From the NCBI GenBank assembly GCA_964594045.1, contig CAZQKR010000010.1, positions 52,293 to 116,292 on the forward strand: a stretch of 64,000 nucleotides of DNA. The letters are read 5' to 3'. Under the pieces are notes generated by a model, which was not told where the DNA came from, made no database searches, and was given only the letters and a program-made list of their open reading frames with translations. The translations under genes were made by a program, and so were the position numbers. This document shows positions 54,205 through 63,910 of this stretch, in pieces. Source of the DNA: UBA2365 sp964594045. GTDB taxonomy: Bacteria > Bacteroidota > Bacteroidia > Chitinophagales > Saprospiraceae. Each line of letters begins with the position of its first letter. Within the stretch, counting starts at the first letter, position 1.

Positions 54205-55584
54205 TTATCCAACAGGCTCAAAATGTGCTGTAAAATGCCTGAGGAATTTCGGTTCTTTGACGATTTTAAAGCCTTTTACCTTTTCCTTGTGATTCCTTAG
54301 TTCCGCAAAAACTTCCACTACATAATCGATGTGGCTTTGGGTATAAACCCTGCGTGGAATAGCCATTCTGACCAGTTCCATTTGTGCCGGGATGAGGCTG
54401 CCGTCATCTGCGGTTTTGCCAAACATCACGGAACCGATCTCGCAGGCACGGATCCCACCGAGTTTATATAATTCCACAGCCAGCGCCTGACCCGGAAACT
54501 GATGCACCGGTATGTGGTCATAAAATGATTTGGCATCGACATACACCGCATGACCGCCTATTGGCCGGATGGTCGGAATGCCGAGTTCATTCAGCTTTCT
54601 GCCCAGATAAGTGGTGCTGGTGATCCGGTAATGCAGGTAATCGTGTTCAAAAACTTCCTGCAAGCCGATCGCAATGGCTTCCATGTCTCTTCCGGACAAA
54701 CCTCCATAGGTGGAATAACCCTCAGTTATGATCAAAACGGTGGTGCATTCCTCAAAAAGCCTTTTGTCATTCAATGCCAGGAATCCACCCATATTGACGA
54801 TGGCGTCTTTCTTGGCACTCATCACGGCACCGTCTGCCAGGCTGAACATTTCCTGAGCGATCTGTTTGTAGGTTTTATCCTGTTGACCGGGTTCCCTGTG
54901 TTTGATAAAATAGGCATTTTCTGCGATGCGGCAGCAATCCAAAACAAACAACAGACCAAACTCTTTGCAGATAATAGAAACTTCTTTGGCATTTGCAAGA
55001 CTGACTGGTTGACCGCCGCCACTGTTATTGGTGACGGTAAGGATGACTGCGCCGATATTTTGAGCGCCATGTTCAGCTATCAATTGGCGGAGTTTTTCGG
55101 TATTCATATTTCCCTTGAACGGATGTTCGCTGGAAGGGATCAAAGCCTCATCGATCGGAATATCAAAGGCAGTAGCACCGGAATATTCGATGTTGGCCCG
55201 GGTAGTATCGAAATGGGTGTTGGAAATAAAGACTTTTCCCGGCCCGCCAACTTTTCCGTACAGCAGGTGTTCCGCCGCTCTTCCCTGGTGTGTCGGGATC
55301 ACGTATTCGTATCCGGTCAGATCCTGAACGGCAGCTTTCATCCTGATCCAGCTTCTGGCGCCCGCATAACTTTCATCTCCCCGCATCATGCCAGCCCATT
55401 GTTCAGCGCTCATGGCGCCTGTTCCGCTGTCTGTCAGCAGGTCGATGATCACTTCTTCAGCGGTGAGCAGAAAGGGGTTGTAATGTGCTTTTTGGATCAT
55501 TTCCACCCTTTCTTCGTCGGTGGTCATATTGATTTTTTCAACCATTTTGATCCTGAATGGTTCTATGATGATTTTATGGCGCAT
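54205..55584 (-). CDS. tnaA: Tryptophanase (beta-eliminating lyase family)
   Basis: 459 residues. PLP enzyme that splits L-tryptophan into indole, pyruvate and ammonia. The Schiff-base lysine is in SAKKDAIVNMGG (Lys259 of the KK pair), cofactor contacts DCCR (Asp216, Arg219), and STYGGLSGRDME matches the family. Tyrosine phenol-lyase is the alternative; the segment GIRACEIGS here follows the tryptophanase pattern, lacking the Arg after the Glu that phenol-lyases use. No TnaC leader peptide or permease gene is adjacent. Confidence 0.88.
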   Translation of the reverse strand: MRHKIIIEPFRIKMVEKINMTTDEERVEMIQKAHYNPFLLTAEEVIIDLLTDSGTGAMSAEQWAGMMRGDESYAGARSWIRMKAAVQDLTGYEYVIPTHQGRAAEHLLYGKVGGPGKVFISNTHFDTTRANIEYSGATAFDIPIDEALIPSSEHPFKGNMNTEKLRQLIAEHGAQNIGAVILTVTNNSGGGQPVSLANAKEVSIICKEFGLLFVLDCCRIAENAYFIKHREPGQQDKTYKQIAQEMFSLADGAVMSAKKDAIVNMGGFLALNDKRLFEECTTVLIITEGYSTYGGLSGRDMEAIAIGLQEVFEHDYLHYRITSTTYLGRKLNELGIPTIRPIGGHAVYVDAKSFYDHIPVHQFPGQALAVELYKLGGIRACEIGSVMFGKTADDGSLIPAQMELVRMAIPRRVYTQSHIDYVVEVFAELRNHKEKVKGFKIVKEPKFLRHFTAHFEPVG

Positions 55585-55614
55585 AAACCTTTGTTAGTTG
55601 GTTAAATAAAGCTT

Positions 55615-55622
55615 CAAAGGTA
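55615..55622 (-). promoter_or_regulatory. Candidate -7 element for tnaA
   Basis: Minus strand TACCTTTG, exact TAnnTTTG match; transcription would start near 55608, about 24 nt before the ATG at 55584. No TTG at -33. Confidence 0.5.
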
Positions 55623-55629
55623 AGGAATT

Positions 55630-55905
55630 TTAGTCTTCATTAAAATAATAATTGAATTTGAATTGAAGATCAATGTCTGGATCGCGGTTTATCCGGATCA
55701 GGGGATTTCGGGTGAATGAGTTTGAAAGTATGATGTAGATTTTCGGGTTAATAAAAGAAATCTCTATTCTCTGACAATAGTGTAGGCTTTTCGCTTCACC
55801 CAGAACAGATTGGAATCTTGAGTACAAATTTCTATCTTTTAAAGTGTTGTCTGCATAATAATAAAAAGGGATAGTTTTACACTTTCCCGAATTCGCATGA
55901 TCCAT
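55630..55905 (-). CDS. Small uncertain ORF with a barrel-like C-terminus, possible gene remnant
   Basis: 91 codons on the minus strand, ending just upstream of tnaA and overlapping its promoter zone. The last residues (DIDLQFKFNYYFNED) alternate like the final strand of an outer-membrane beta-barrel, and several earlier stretches (RIEISFINPKIYIILSN) are strand-like. It has no recognisable start signal. It may be the 3' end of a decayed outer-membrane protein gene, or chance. Confidence 0.25.
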   Translation of the reverse strand: MDHANSGKCKTIPFYYYADNTLKDRNLYSRFQSVLGEAKSLHYCQRIEISFINPKIYIILSNSFTRNPLIRINRDPDIDLQFKFNYYFNED

Positions 55906-56304
55906 AACTTTATGTAATCCTGATTTCGAAAAATATCAGCATAAACAAAACCTGATCGGAGCGTAGCAAGTTGGTCAAATATTGGTCTGAATTTGCAAAC
56001 TTCAGACGAAGAAGGCTATTTCATATATTTTTTCCAAAAAATTAGTCTTAAATCATTCATTTTTATTAGATTTGTAGGAGGAGATATTGTGTCACCATTC
56101 CACTTTTGATTGCATTAGAATTGTTGATATCGGGAAAAATGATTCGGATTGTGAAACAACGATATTTGGCAAATGGCAGACAACTAATGAGCTCAATACT
56201 GTGGTTTACATCTCATTCTGAATGGCATGATATATTATAGATTTACAGCGTGCAATGAAGAATACAGCGGCAAATTGATCAAACAATAATTATTCTAAAA
56301 GGCT
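55906..56304. other. Intergenic region upstream of the type IX-secreted protein, no gene seen
   Basis: About 400 bp without credible frames or clear promoter consensus. Confidence 0.45.
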
Positions 56305-59300
56305 ATGTGTATAAGATACTTCCTGTATTTGATTTTTTTCTTACATCTTGCCCTGGTGCCGAGGGAGATGTCGGGGCAGGATGTGATGATTGCACACAAA
56401 TATGTTGGGGCACCTTTTTTATATCGTTTTAATACCCAAACCTGCAGTTTTGATACGATTTGCAAATGCCGCATTCCTGCAGTTGCCTACTACCCCGGGG
56501 ATATTACATTTACGCCGGATGGTAAGCTTTATTCAAATACAGAAGTTTGGGCATATTATTTTCAAGAAATGAGTTTTGATCCTCAGGGAGCCTATCCGGA
56601 TACCTGTAAAATGCGTTTTGTATCTCAGGCGCCGAATATATGGGGAGATGGCAGAAACTGTGTGGTATCTGATGAAAAGGGTGATCTGTACAGTATGGAT
56701 TATTATTTGTATAAATATTATCCGAAGAAAGATATATGGGAATCAAAAGGCAGGATCCCGAATTTTTATAATGAACAGGCTTTGCATTACCGTCCGGTTC
56801 AATGGACATTGACAAGACGAGGCAAGGATTATTATTATATAGCCAGTTATGAAACGTACGGTAGTCCGGTTGATTCATTAAAGTTCATAAAACTCAATAT
56901 CAATGATCCTGCGAAAAGTGAAGTGATTTTTCAATTCAGTAATAATATTTGGATCAGGACCATGTTTACCGTAAGGGAATCCTGCGATCAGTTTATTACA
57001 TATATCATATACATGGAATATGATGATTATAATTTAGGTAATGGGAATAAGGTTAACAAACACGTTCTGGCAACTTTGGATATTAAATCGGGTATTATTA
57101 CAGACGTTTGTGATGTAACAATTCCTGGTAATTCTGTACCTTTAGGTGCAGCTGTTCCCTGGACGCAAATGGACTCTGATTGTTTATTGATCCTGGATCT
57201 TGACAGCGATGACAGTTCGGGTGCACAGAAACCGAATGACTACTTCACGCCCCATAGCTGTGAACCTGACAATATTCCCATCACGGACGTGGATCCGGAT
57301 GTATTTGCGTACAATCAGATTGACTCGATTCAAATCCGGTTTGCCGAAGCGCCTCCTGATGGAGGCAATGAATTTTTTGAGTCTGGCAGTGTTCCGGGAG
57401 TGACCATTACAGGATCGGGAACGCAGCAAATGACGCTGGTGAGTTACGATCCGCCAGCTTATGAAATGCTGAAGGAAGCGCTCACAGGTATCAGGTACCG
57501 GAACCTTTCAGGACATCCAACAGGCGGGAACAGGAAGGTCGCTTTTGTAGGATATACCAGTACCATCGTGAGCGATACGGCATACAGTTATATACATCTG
57601 CCTGCTGATCTGAAAGGAGCAGGATCTGATAATATCCTGGAACTATGTGCAAATGATGCCCCGGTAGCGTTGAATGAAGTACTTTCGGCAGATGCCTCAC
57701 AAAATGGATACTGGTCAGATGGATTAAACCAATCCGGTATGTTTGACCCGGGAAAGGATGTTGCAGGCATTTACCGGTATATAGTTCCAGTCCAGGGATG
57801 TGAACCGGATACTGCCAGTATCACCATCATAGTGCATACGCTGCCTGATCCTGATCTTGGAAGAGATACAATGATCTGCACAGGTTCGACACTGATCTTA
57901 TCAGGTTCAGGATCGGATGTGTCCGGATATCTTTGGCAGGATGGCAGTATGGAAAGCACTCTGGAGGTTCAGGAAAGCGGCATGTATACACTTCAGATCA
58001 CGGATTCGAACGGGTGCGTCAATTCGGATACGATACAGGTAGGACATTGGCCGGTGCAGGAAACTCCTACCGTGGTGGATACCATGCTTTGTTTCGGAGA
58101 AAAGATCTTATGGAACGGACTTACTGTCGAAGATGTGGGAGTCTTTGAATTTTTGACAGAGGATAAAAACGGTTGCGACAGTACTGTGATCCTGAACGTA
58201 TCTTATCTTCCACATAACAGCAGTACAAGGGACACCCTGATCTGCAAGGGAGACACTTTGCACTGGAATGATCAACTGATCATTTCCGCTGGCAATTTTG
58301 CTTTTAACAGTTTGGATATTGAGGGATGTGATAGTACTGCTGTACTGAATGTGGCGTTTTATCCGACCATGACAAGCGGTCTGAAGGGAGATACATATTT
58401 CTGCAAAGGAGAATATGCCGTTCTGGAAGCGGGAGATCATGCAGCTTATGTGTGGAGCACGGGTGAGACCGCCAAAAAGATCACTGTTAATGAGACCGGC
58501 TGGTATTCAGTGCGAGTGAAGGATGAATTTGGATGCCACCATGTTGATAGTATGTATGTGGAAGAAGATCCTTCTGTGAATCCGGCGCTGAGGTTTATAC
58601 CTGAGTCATGCTATAACGAAAAAGACGGCGCTGTGAGGGTGGATTCCATCAGCGGCGGAAGAGGCCGGATACAGGCATATATAGAAGGAAAGGCTTTTGA
58701 TTTGAAACAAGGAGTGGATCAGCTGAGTCCCGGTATTTATACGCTTAGTTTTGTGGATAGTCTGGACTGCGAAACTGTATTGGAAGGAGAGATTGATTCA
58801 GCCGTATATCGATGGTGTGATCTTGGTGAAGACCTGGTGGTTCCGGATAAGGGAGAACTTGAAATATTACTCGGGCATAATGTAGATGACATATCATCCA
58901 TTCAATGGTATGTAGATGGTCAAAGGAATGAAAGTACGGAAACTGTTTTAAGGTTCAGGCCATCAGGGGAATCAGAAGTGATCGTGATCGTGACAGACGG
59001 GCACGGATGTGAGGTCAGCGATACGTTGCGGGTGATCGTGGACAGGGAACTGGATCTTTATATGCCCAATATATTCAGTCCCAATGGGGATGGGTTGAAT
59101 GACGCCTTGGTAATCAAAGGATCAGATCAGATCCGGATGATAAATAGCGTTCGGATATATGACCGCTGGGGCGGGAAGATCCATGAAAGCCACAATATCA
59201 AATTCCGGACTGACGGCACCGTTGTTTGGGATGGAAACTACCGGGGAAATGTTGTCAATCCCGGGATATATGTGTATGTAATAGAAGTGGGACTGTTATC

Positions 59301-59346
59301 AGGACAGTCGGTGATCAGATATGGAGATGTGATGGTGGTGAGGTGA
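56305..59346 (+). CDS. Large secreted protein with gliding-motility-type C-terminal domain (type IX secretion)
   Basis: 1013 residues. Signal peptide 1-24 (ends REMSGQ). The first 350 or so residues look like a beta-propeller (repeated GDITFTPDGKLYS, GDLYSMDYYLYKY patterns), followed by several Ig/PKD-like modules (LWQDGSMESTLEV; WNGLTVEDVGVF; WNDQLIISAGNF; YVWSTGETAKKITV), each ending in a GCDS-like strand. The C-terminus (PNIFSPNGDGLND...RIYDRWG...WDGNYRG...PGIYVY) is the CHU_C/type B sorting domain that directs export by the type IX system and attachment at the surface. Function beyond surface binding or adhesion is unknown. Single gene. Confidence 0.9.
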   Translation: MCIRYFLYLIFFLHLALVPREMSGQDVMIAHKYVGAPFLYRFNTQTCSFDTICKCRIPAVAYYPGDITFTPDGKLYSNTEVWAYYFQEMSFDPQGAYPDTCKMRFVSQAPNIWGDGRNCVVSDEKGDLYSMDYYLYKYYPKKDIWESKGRIPNFYNEQALHYRPVQWTLTRRGKDYYYIASYETYGSPVDSLKFIKLNINDPAKSEVIFQFSNNIWIRTMFTVRESCDQFITYIIYMEYDDYNLGNGNKVNKHVLATLDIKSGIITDVCDVTIPGNSVPLGAAVPWTQMDSDCLLILDLDSDDSSGAQKPNDYFTPHSCEPDNIPITDVDPDVFAYNQIDSIQIRFAEAPPDGGNEFFESGSVPGVTITGSGTQQMTLVSYDPPAYEMLKEALTGIRYRNLSGHPTGGNRKVAFVGYTSTIVSDTAYSYIHLPADLKGAGSDNILELCANDAPVALNEVLSADASQNGYWSDGLNQSGMFDPGKDVAGIYRYIVPVQGCEPDTASITIIVHTLPDPDLGRDTMICTGSTLILSGSGSDVSGYLWQDGSMESTLEVQESGMYTLQITDSNGCVNSDTIQVGHWPVQETPTVVDTMLCFGEKILWNGLTVEDVGVFEFLTEDKNGCDSTVILNVSYLPHNSSTRDTLICKGDTLHWNDQLIISAGNFAFNSLDIEGCDSTAVLNVAFYPTMTSGLKGDTYFCKGEYAVLEAGDHAAYVWSTGETAKKITVNETGWYSVRVKDEFGCHHVDSMYVEEDPSVNPALRFIPESCYNEKDGAVRVDSISGGRGRIQAYIEGKAFDLKQGVDQLSPGIYTLSFVDSLDCETVLEGEIDSAVYRWCDLGEDLVVPDKGELEILLGHNVDDISSIQWYVDGQRNESTETVLRFRPSGESEVIVIVTDGHGCEVSDTLRVIVDRELDLYMPNIFSPNGDGLNDALVIKGSDQIRMINSVRIYDRWGGKIHESHNIKFRTDGTVVWDGNYRGNVVNPGIYVYVIEVGLLSGQSVIRYGDVMVVR

Positions 59347-59779
59347 TTTGATTCATTTGCTTTAGTTAATTCATAGTTTTTTTAGTTAAATACGTTTTGA
59401 TTTAAAATTGAATATTAAGTAATCAATTGAAATTAAATCACAGTCAGGAAATTCAAAATAATAATATCAACCGGACATAATTTAGGTTTTCAAAACCTTA
59501 ATTTGTCCGGTTTTTTATTATTATAATCCGAAATTTATGATATTTAATGTGTTGTCCTGGTAATTTGAAGAATCATGTGTTGAGAATAAACTGTGTTGAT
59601 TCATCGCTTAAAATTGAAGAGTAAGCATGCAATAATTAATATAAACACTAATAATATCGAAATTATAAAAAATTATTCCAATAAACATGAAGTTTTTTTG
59701 AAAAAAATTCGAAAACATCATCAAGATTTTTCATAAAAGATTCCATATCACTATTGAAAATAACTAAAAACTTACGCAT
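59347..59779. other. AT-rich junction region with one terminator
   Basis: Sequence becomes much more AT-rich from here to the window end. No gene is seen apart from the terminator at 59469-59516. No clear TAnnTTTG promoter was found ahead of the gene at 59780. Confidence 0.5.
59469..59516 (+). terminator. Terminator after the type IX-secreted protein gene
   Basis: A near-perfect palindrome, CCGGACA..AATT..AGGTTTT against AAAACCT..AATT..TGTCCGG (59471-59510), followed by TTTTTT. About 125 bp past the stop at 59346. The stem has about 18 pairs with two small mismatches. Confidence 0.85.
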
Positions 59780-62700
59780 ATGACGACATTATTATCTCCT
59801 TTCCAGATTCTTCCACCCTGGCAAGATGATGTTCAGTTTGAAAATTTCATTACAGATTATTTCAATGCGAAAGAAAACACTTCATCTTATGACAGATTTG
59901 GAAGGAGTGGACAGAAGCAATTTGGTTTAGACATTTTTTCTGTTGAAAAAAAAACTGTCATTCAATGTAAGTTAAAAAATATTTCTATTCAAGATAGATC
60001 TAAAATAACAAAAGAACTGATTCAGGATCTTGCAAATGATCTATCGAGTTTCAGAAAATATAACAAATCTGTAAATAATCTTTATACCAGGTTTTACTTT
60101 GTTTCTACTTTTTATTCAGACTCAAATATTCAAACAGCATGTGCACAGCAAAATGATGATTTAATTCAAATTGAGTATTGGAGTTGGGAGAGGATTATGA
60201 AAAACATGCCAGCTATAGTTATTGAGAAATATAGACCTATCCTGTTAAGCTTTATTGAACACGAATATTTAAGAAGTAATTTTATACATCACAGTGGGTT
60301 CGAATTTCTTCAAGATATAAGTATTATTGATTTAATAATATCGGAATCAAAACCTTCAAAAAATGGAATAATTTTTATTTTGCAATTATTAAACGATCAA
60401 AATTATTTTAATTATTTTTTTGAAAAGATTGATAAACCAGTATGGTTTAAAATATTAAAAGAAAAAGATTACTTCAATCCTTTTGAGAAGTTTGAACAGA
60501 ACGGGAAAAATCAAAATGCTCTTGAAAATGATATATGGAAACCTCTACATTATTTTGAAAAACTATCAAATATTCCGGATTTGGATGATTCTGGAGTACT
60601 GCAAGAAGACATTTTTAGTATTATCTTTTACTTTGTAAAAACAAGAAAGATTAATAATAAAAATGCATTTTTGACAATTAAGATCGTATCGAATTTCCCC
60701 AAAAAACTAATATCAATTGATTTTATTAATCTTCTGCCAGTTTTTTTTAGTGATAATAGAGACACTTTTGTGCCTAGTTCAGCAATTTGTGAGTTTCTTT
60801 TACCAAAGTTCCTTATCGAAAATCATGAAGAAGATGATTTATTAAAATTTGAAAAAATATTAAATTTTATTTTGTCTATTGAAAACATGCAAAGTGAAAG
60901 TTTAGGAATTGTACATGATCGAAAGGGATTTTATCGGTTTCGGATTCATGAATTTTTCTTAAGTGAAACTTTATCCAAATCTATAGTTATTGAAAGTACT
61001 GCAAGACTTTTTTCCTCTCAAATAATCATCAATTTAGCAAATTCTCTGAAGGATCTTCATATGGAATTCAATGATGGTCTTACTATCAAATTAGTTGACA
61101 ATCATAATAAATATGAGGTTGTTACAGAAATATATAAGAAAGATATATGTGTCAAATTATTTATTGAAGGACAAAATGATTATATCAATCAAAAAGTAAT
61201 TGCAAATTATCATAATATTGATAAAACGGAAACAAAAGCAATTTATCTTGAACTTTTCAATGAATCAAACATTGTTTTTTCTGATTTCAAAGAAGAAAAT
61301 GATTTAAACTTGGATCATTTAATTTTTGCCTTATTTAATGGAAATTATAGATTAAGATATATATCACCCATAGAAGATTTTTTAGAAATTCAGGATGATA
61401 GCAAGGATCAAGTCACTGTTTTATCAATTTTTTTTATAAAAGTATTGAGCAAAAAACTTAAGTATAATTATAATGAAGGAATTGAATTGATAAGAATGCT
61501 TTTGTCTTCGAATGAGTACAGGCTTCCATTTTTCAGAAATGTTGCGATATATACAATTGCTGAAAACTGGAATGAAACCAAAATTGTATTTTTTAATTCG
61601 TTAAAGAATAATGATCAACTAAGGGTTTTATCAGACCCTTCAAATTTTGAAGATTTATTCAAAATGATATCAAAGAACCAGGTTTCATTAACTAAAGAAG
61701 AAAAAAATATTTTGCAATTATCAATAGAAAGAGGCATTCACAGTGATTTCAATTCGAATTTTGATAATCAGTTATATTATTGGAAAGCCAGATGGTATGG
61801 TGCATTAAAGCAGATACCTGAGTTTAATTTACAATTTCAAAATCTTCTGGTGCATCTTAATTTATCTTCAGATTTTATTGAGAACAGAAACGATAATTTA
61901 ATACAAAGGGCAATCAGATCACCTTTATCCGTCAGGGATATTTTGGATATGTCACCGATGGAAATTGTGGAATTTATCAACGATTATAAAGCTGATAAAA
62001 TATGGGATGGACCTACTTTTAGTGGCTTTGCAGAAAACCTGGCTCAAGCCATTGGACAAAAACCCTTTGATATATCTAAAGAAATTGAGCTTTTTAAGGG
62101 AGTTAAATATATTTATGCTTATTCAATTGCTGAAGGTTTTAAAAATGCATGGCATGCCAATTTATCTTTTGATTGGGATCGTGTTTTGATGTTTTTTCAT
62201 AGATATATTTTGGATCAAGAGTTTTATTCAGGAAATTTAAGAATCGACAATGATTTTGGAAATGCTAATACGGATACAGTTATTTCATCCTTGGCACTTT
62301 TGTTATCTGAAGGGCTTACCTCTGATCATAATTTAATGGATATTAAATTACTGCCTAAGGTAAAGGATATATTATGTGAAATAATTAGAAACATGAAAAG
62401 TGAAATGACAATTAAACAGAATTCGTATGGATATCTGTCATATTCTTTTGGTTCAGTTCAAGGAAAAGTATTTAAAGCTTTAGTTGAATACTCCTTATGT
62501 TATGGAAGAAATTGTAGTAAAGAAGATGAAATTCCAAAAATGAAGTCTGATGTTAAAGAATTATTTGAATTATTTCACCAAAAGCAAATAATTGATTTTT
62601 ATACTTTTACCGGATTTTATTACAGGCAGTTTTATTTTTTGGATAGTGATTGGATAAATGGCTTAGTAAAAGCGTTTTACAAAATCGACTTTGAAAATTG

Positions 62701-63448
62701 GAAAGCATTTTTTGAAGGATATACTTTTTATTATCCACCACAAATTGAATTCACATACAAGATTTTCACTCCACATTATGAAAGAGCTATTATTGATCCT
62801 CAATACAAAATTATTCAGGGTAAGGAAGACGGTTTGATCAGTCACATAGTATCTTACTATTTTTTAAATTATGATAAGCTTAATAGTAAGGGATTAATCA
62901 AAAAGTTTATCCAGAGCAAAAATTCAAGTGAGATAAAGGATCTTGTAAATTTCATTCTTGCAAACCGGAATTACATTTACAATCTGGTAAACAATGAAGC
63001 GGAACTATCCGATTTAGTTTTCAAATTATGGGAATTCATTGTAAGCGCCTATAGAGGCAAACAGAATGATGATGTAAACAGTTTGATGGCAACATTATCC
63101 CGGTTAATAGATTTTGCGCAAGTCCTGGATAATAAATATAAAGAGTTGTTGATTAAAACAATAAAGGATAATTCGGACGAATCCATTCCTGTGAACCTCA
63201 TTTACCAGATTTCTTTATTAATAAGAAAAGGTGATCCACGTGAATCCGCAAAGAATGCTATAGATATATTTGAGAATTTAAAGCTTCAAAAACAATCTTT
63301 ATTAATAAACAACAATTCTCTCACAGAAATATTCGGTTTTCTGTGTGAGCATGGACAAAAGGATCGTACGCTTATTCTTTGTAATAACATGGTATTAAAT
63401 GGTCATGAATTCGTGCGCGAAGTTTATGAAAAATATCGATTGAATTAA
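59780..63448 (+). CDS. Mrr-like endonuclease domain fused to a very large helical region; possible defence protein
   Basis: 1222 residues, not matched to a named family by me. Residues about 15-155 read as an Mrr-type PD-(D/E)xK nuclease: Glu21 (FENFITDYF), the GRSGQKQFGLD stretch with Asp51, and Gln62-x-Lys64 (VIQCK), then a strand and IEYWSWERI (about 131-139). Such domains head many large antiphage proteins. The remaining 1050 residues are mostly helical and show no Walker A/B motif, no transmembrane run and no other known enzyme motif; residues about 720-830 (SPLSVRDILDMSPMEIVEF, then a SFDWDRVLMFF pattern) resemble helical repeat segments seen in big NTPase or sensor proteins. AT-rich composition and AAA/AAT-heavy codons differ from the rest of the window. 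DNA cleavage and a defence role are inferences. Confidence 0.75.
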   Translation: MTTLLSPFQILPPWQDDVQFENFITDYFNAKENTSSYDRFGRSGQKQFGLDIFSVEKKTVIQCKLKNISIQDRSKITKELIQDLANDLSSFRKYNKSVNNLYTRFYFVSTFYSDSNIQTACAQQNDDLIQIEYWSWERIMKNMPAIVIEKYRPILLSFIEHEYLRSNFIHHSGFEFLQDISIIDLIISESKPSKNGIIFILQLLNDQNYFNYFFEKIDKPVWFKILKEKDYFNPFEKFEQNGKNQNALENDIWKPLHYFEKLSNIPDLDDSGVLQEDIFSIIFYFVKTRKINNKNAFLTIKIVSNFPKKLISIDFINLLPVFFSDNRDTFVPSSAICEFLLPKFLIENHEEDDLLKFEKILNFILSIENMQSESLGIVHDRKGFYRFRIHEFFLSETLSKSIVIESTARLFSSQIIINLANSLKDLHMEFNDGLTIKLVDNHNKYEVVTEIYKKDICVKLFIEGQNDYINQKVIANYHNIDKTETKAIYLELFNESNIVFSDFKEENDLNLDHLIFALFNGNYRLRYISPIEDFLEIQDDSKDQVTVLSIFFIKVLSKKLKYNYNEGIELIRMLLSSNEYRLPFFRNVAIYTIAENWNETKIVFFNSLKNNDQLRVLSDPSNFEDLFKMISKNQVSLTKEEKNILQLSIERGIHSDFNSNFDNQLYYWKARWYGALKQIPEFNLQFQNLLVHLNLSSDFIENRNDNLIQRAIRSPLSVRDILDMSPMEIVEFINDYKADKIWDGPTFSGFAENLAQAIGQKPFDISKEIELFKGVKYIYAYSIAEGFKNAWHANLSFDWDRVLMFFHRYILDQEFYSGNLRIDNDFGNANTDTVISSLALLLSEGLTSDHNLMDIKLLPKVKDILCEIIRNMKSEMTIKQNSYGYLSYSFGSVQGKVFKALVEYSLCYGRNCSKEDEIPKMKSDVKELFELFHQKQIIDFYTFTGFYYRQFYFLDSDWINGLVKAFYKIDFENWKAFFEGYTFYYPPQIEFTYKIFTPHYERAIIDPQYKIIQGKEDGLISHIVSYYFLNYDKLNSKGLIKKFIQSKNSSEIKDLVNFILANRNYIYNLVNNEAELSDLVFKLWEFIVSAYRGKQNDDVNSLMATLSRLIDFAQVLDNKYKELLIKTIKDNSDESIPVNLIYQISLLIRKGDPRESAKNAIDIFENLKLQKQSLLINNNSLTEIFGFLCEHGQKDRTLILCNNMVLNGHEFVREVYEKYRLN

Positions 63449-63910
63449 AGTGGTATTCTATTCGATACCATTGGATAAGGAAATTACATAAGCTTTTTTA
63501 AAGGAGAATTTTTATTTTTTGGAGTTGTCAGTTTCGCGTCCTGCATTTAAAGTAATAAATATCAATAGTTTACCTTATAAATAAATTTAGAAGGATTTTA
63601 AATACCAAGCCAATAATTCATGTATTTAATTGTATATCAATATTATAGACTTTATTTGAGAGTTGTGATTTACTTTTATTCTTAGAGGATCAAAAAAATG
63701 GCACATTTATTGTTGTTATTTTGTAAATCATTCATTACCAGTTAAAATTTGAATATATGAGACAGTCAGTTTTATCCAAATCAGAACTTGTTCTTCTTTT
63801 ATTAAGTTTTGTTTTATTTATTAACTGACCTTTCGCAGGCCAGAAATTTGTATATATAAAAAATAATTATATGTATTAACTTTGAGCCGAATCTCAAAAT
63901 TTAGAAAACT
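63449..63910. other. AT-rich intergenic region, no firm gene
   Basis: 462 bp between the nuclease-like gene and the truncated gene at 63911. It contains a few very short frames, one 23-codon hydrophobic peptide (63757-63828, SELVLLLLSFVLFI) and the -7 element listed next. Nothing is firmly supported. Confidence 0.45.
63877..63884 (+). promoter_or_regulatory. Candidate -7 element for the truncated gene at 63911
   Basis: TAACTTTG, exact TAnnTTTG match, transcription start predicted near 63891, 20 nt before the ATG. A TTTG lies 26 nt upstream of it, too far for the usual spacing. Confidence 0.4.

Noticed and set aside
54550..55605. 351-codon frame on the plus strand opposite tnaA
   Set aside because: It mirrors the tnaA reading frame completely; the tnaA translation is clearly a tryptophanase, so this is a codon-usage shadow.
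62449..62475. GSVQGK in the 1222-residue protein as a Walker A motif
   Set aside because: The spacing is GxxxGK followed by Val, one residue short of GxxxxGK and without Ser or Thr; there is no Walker B after it.
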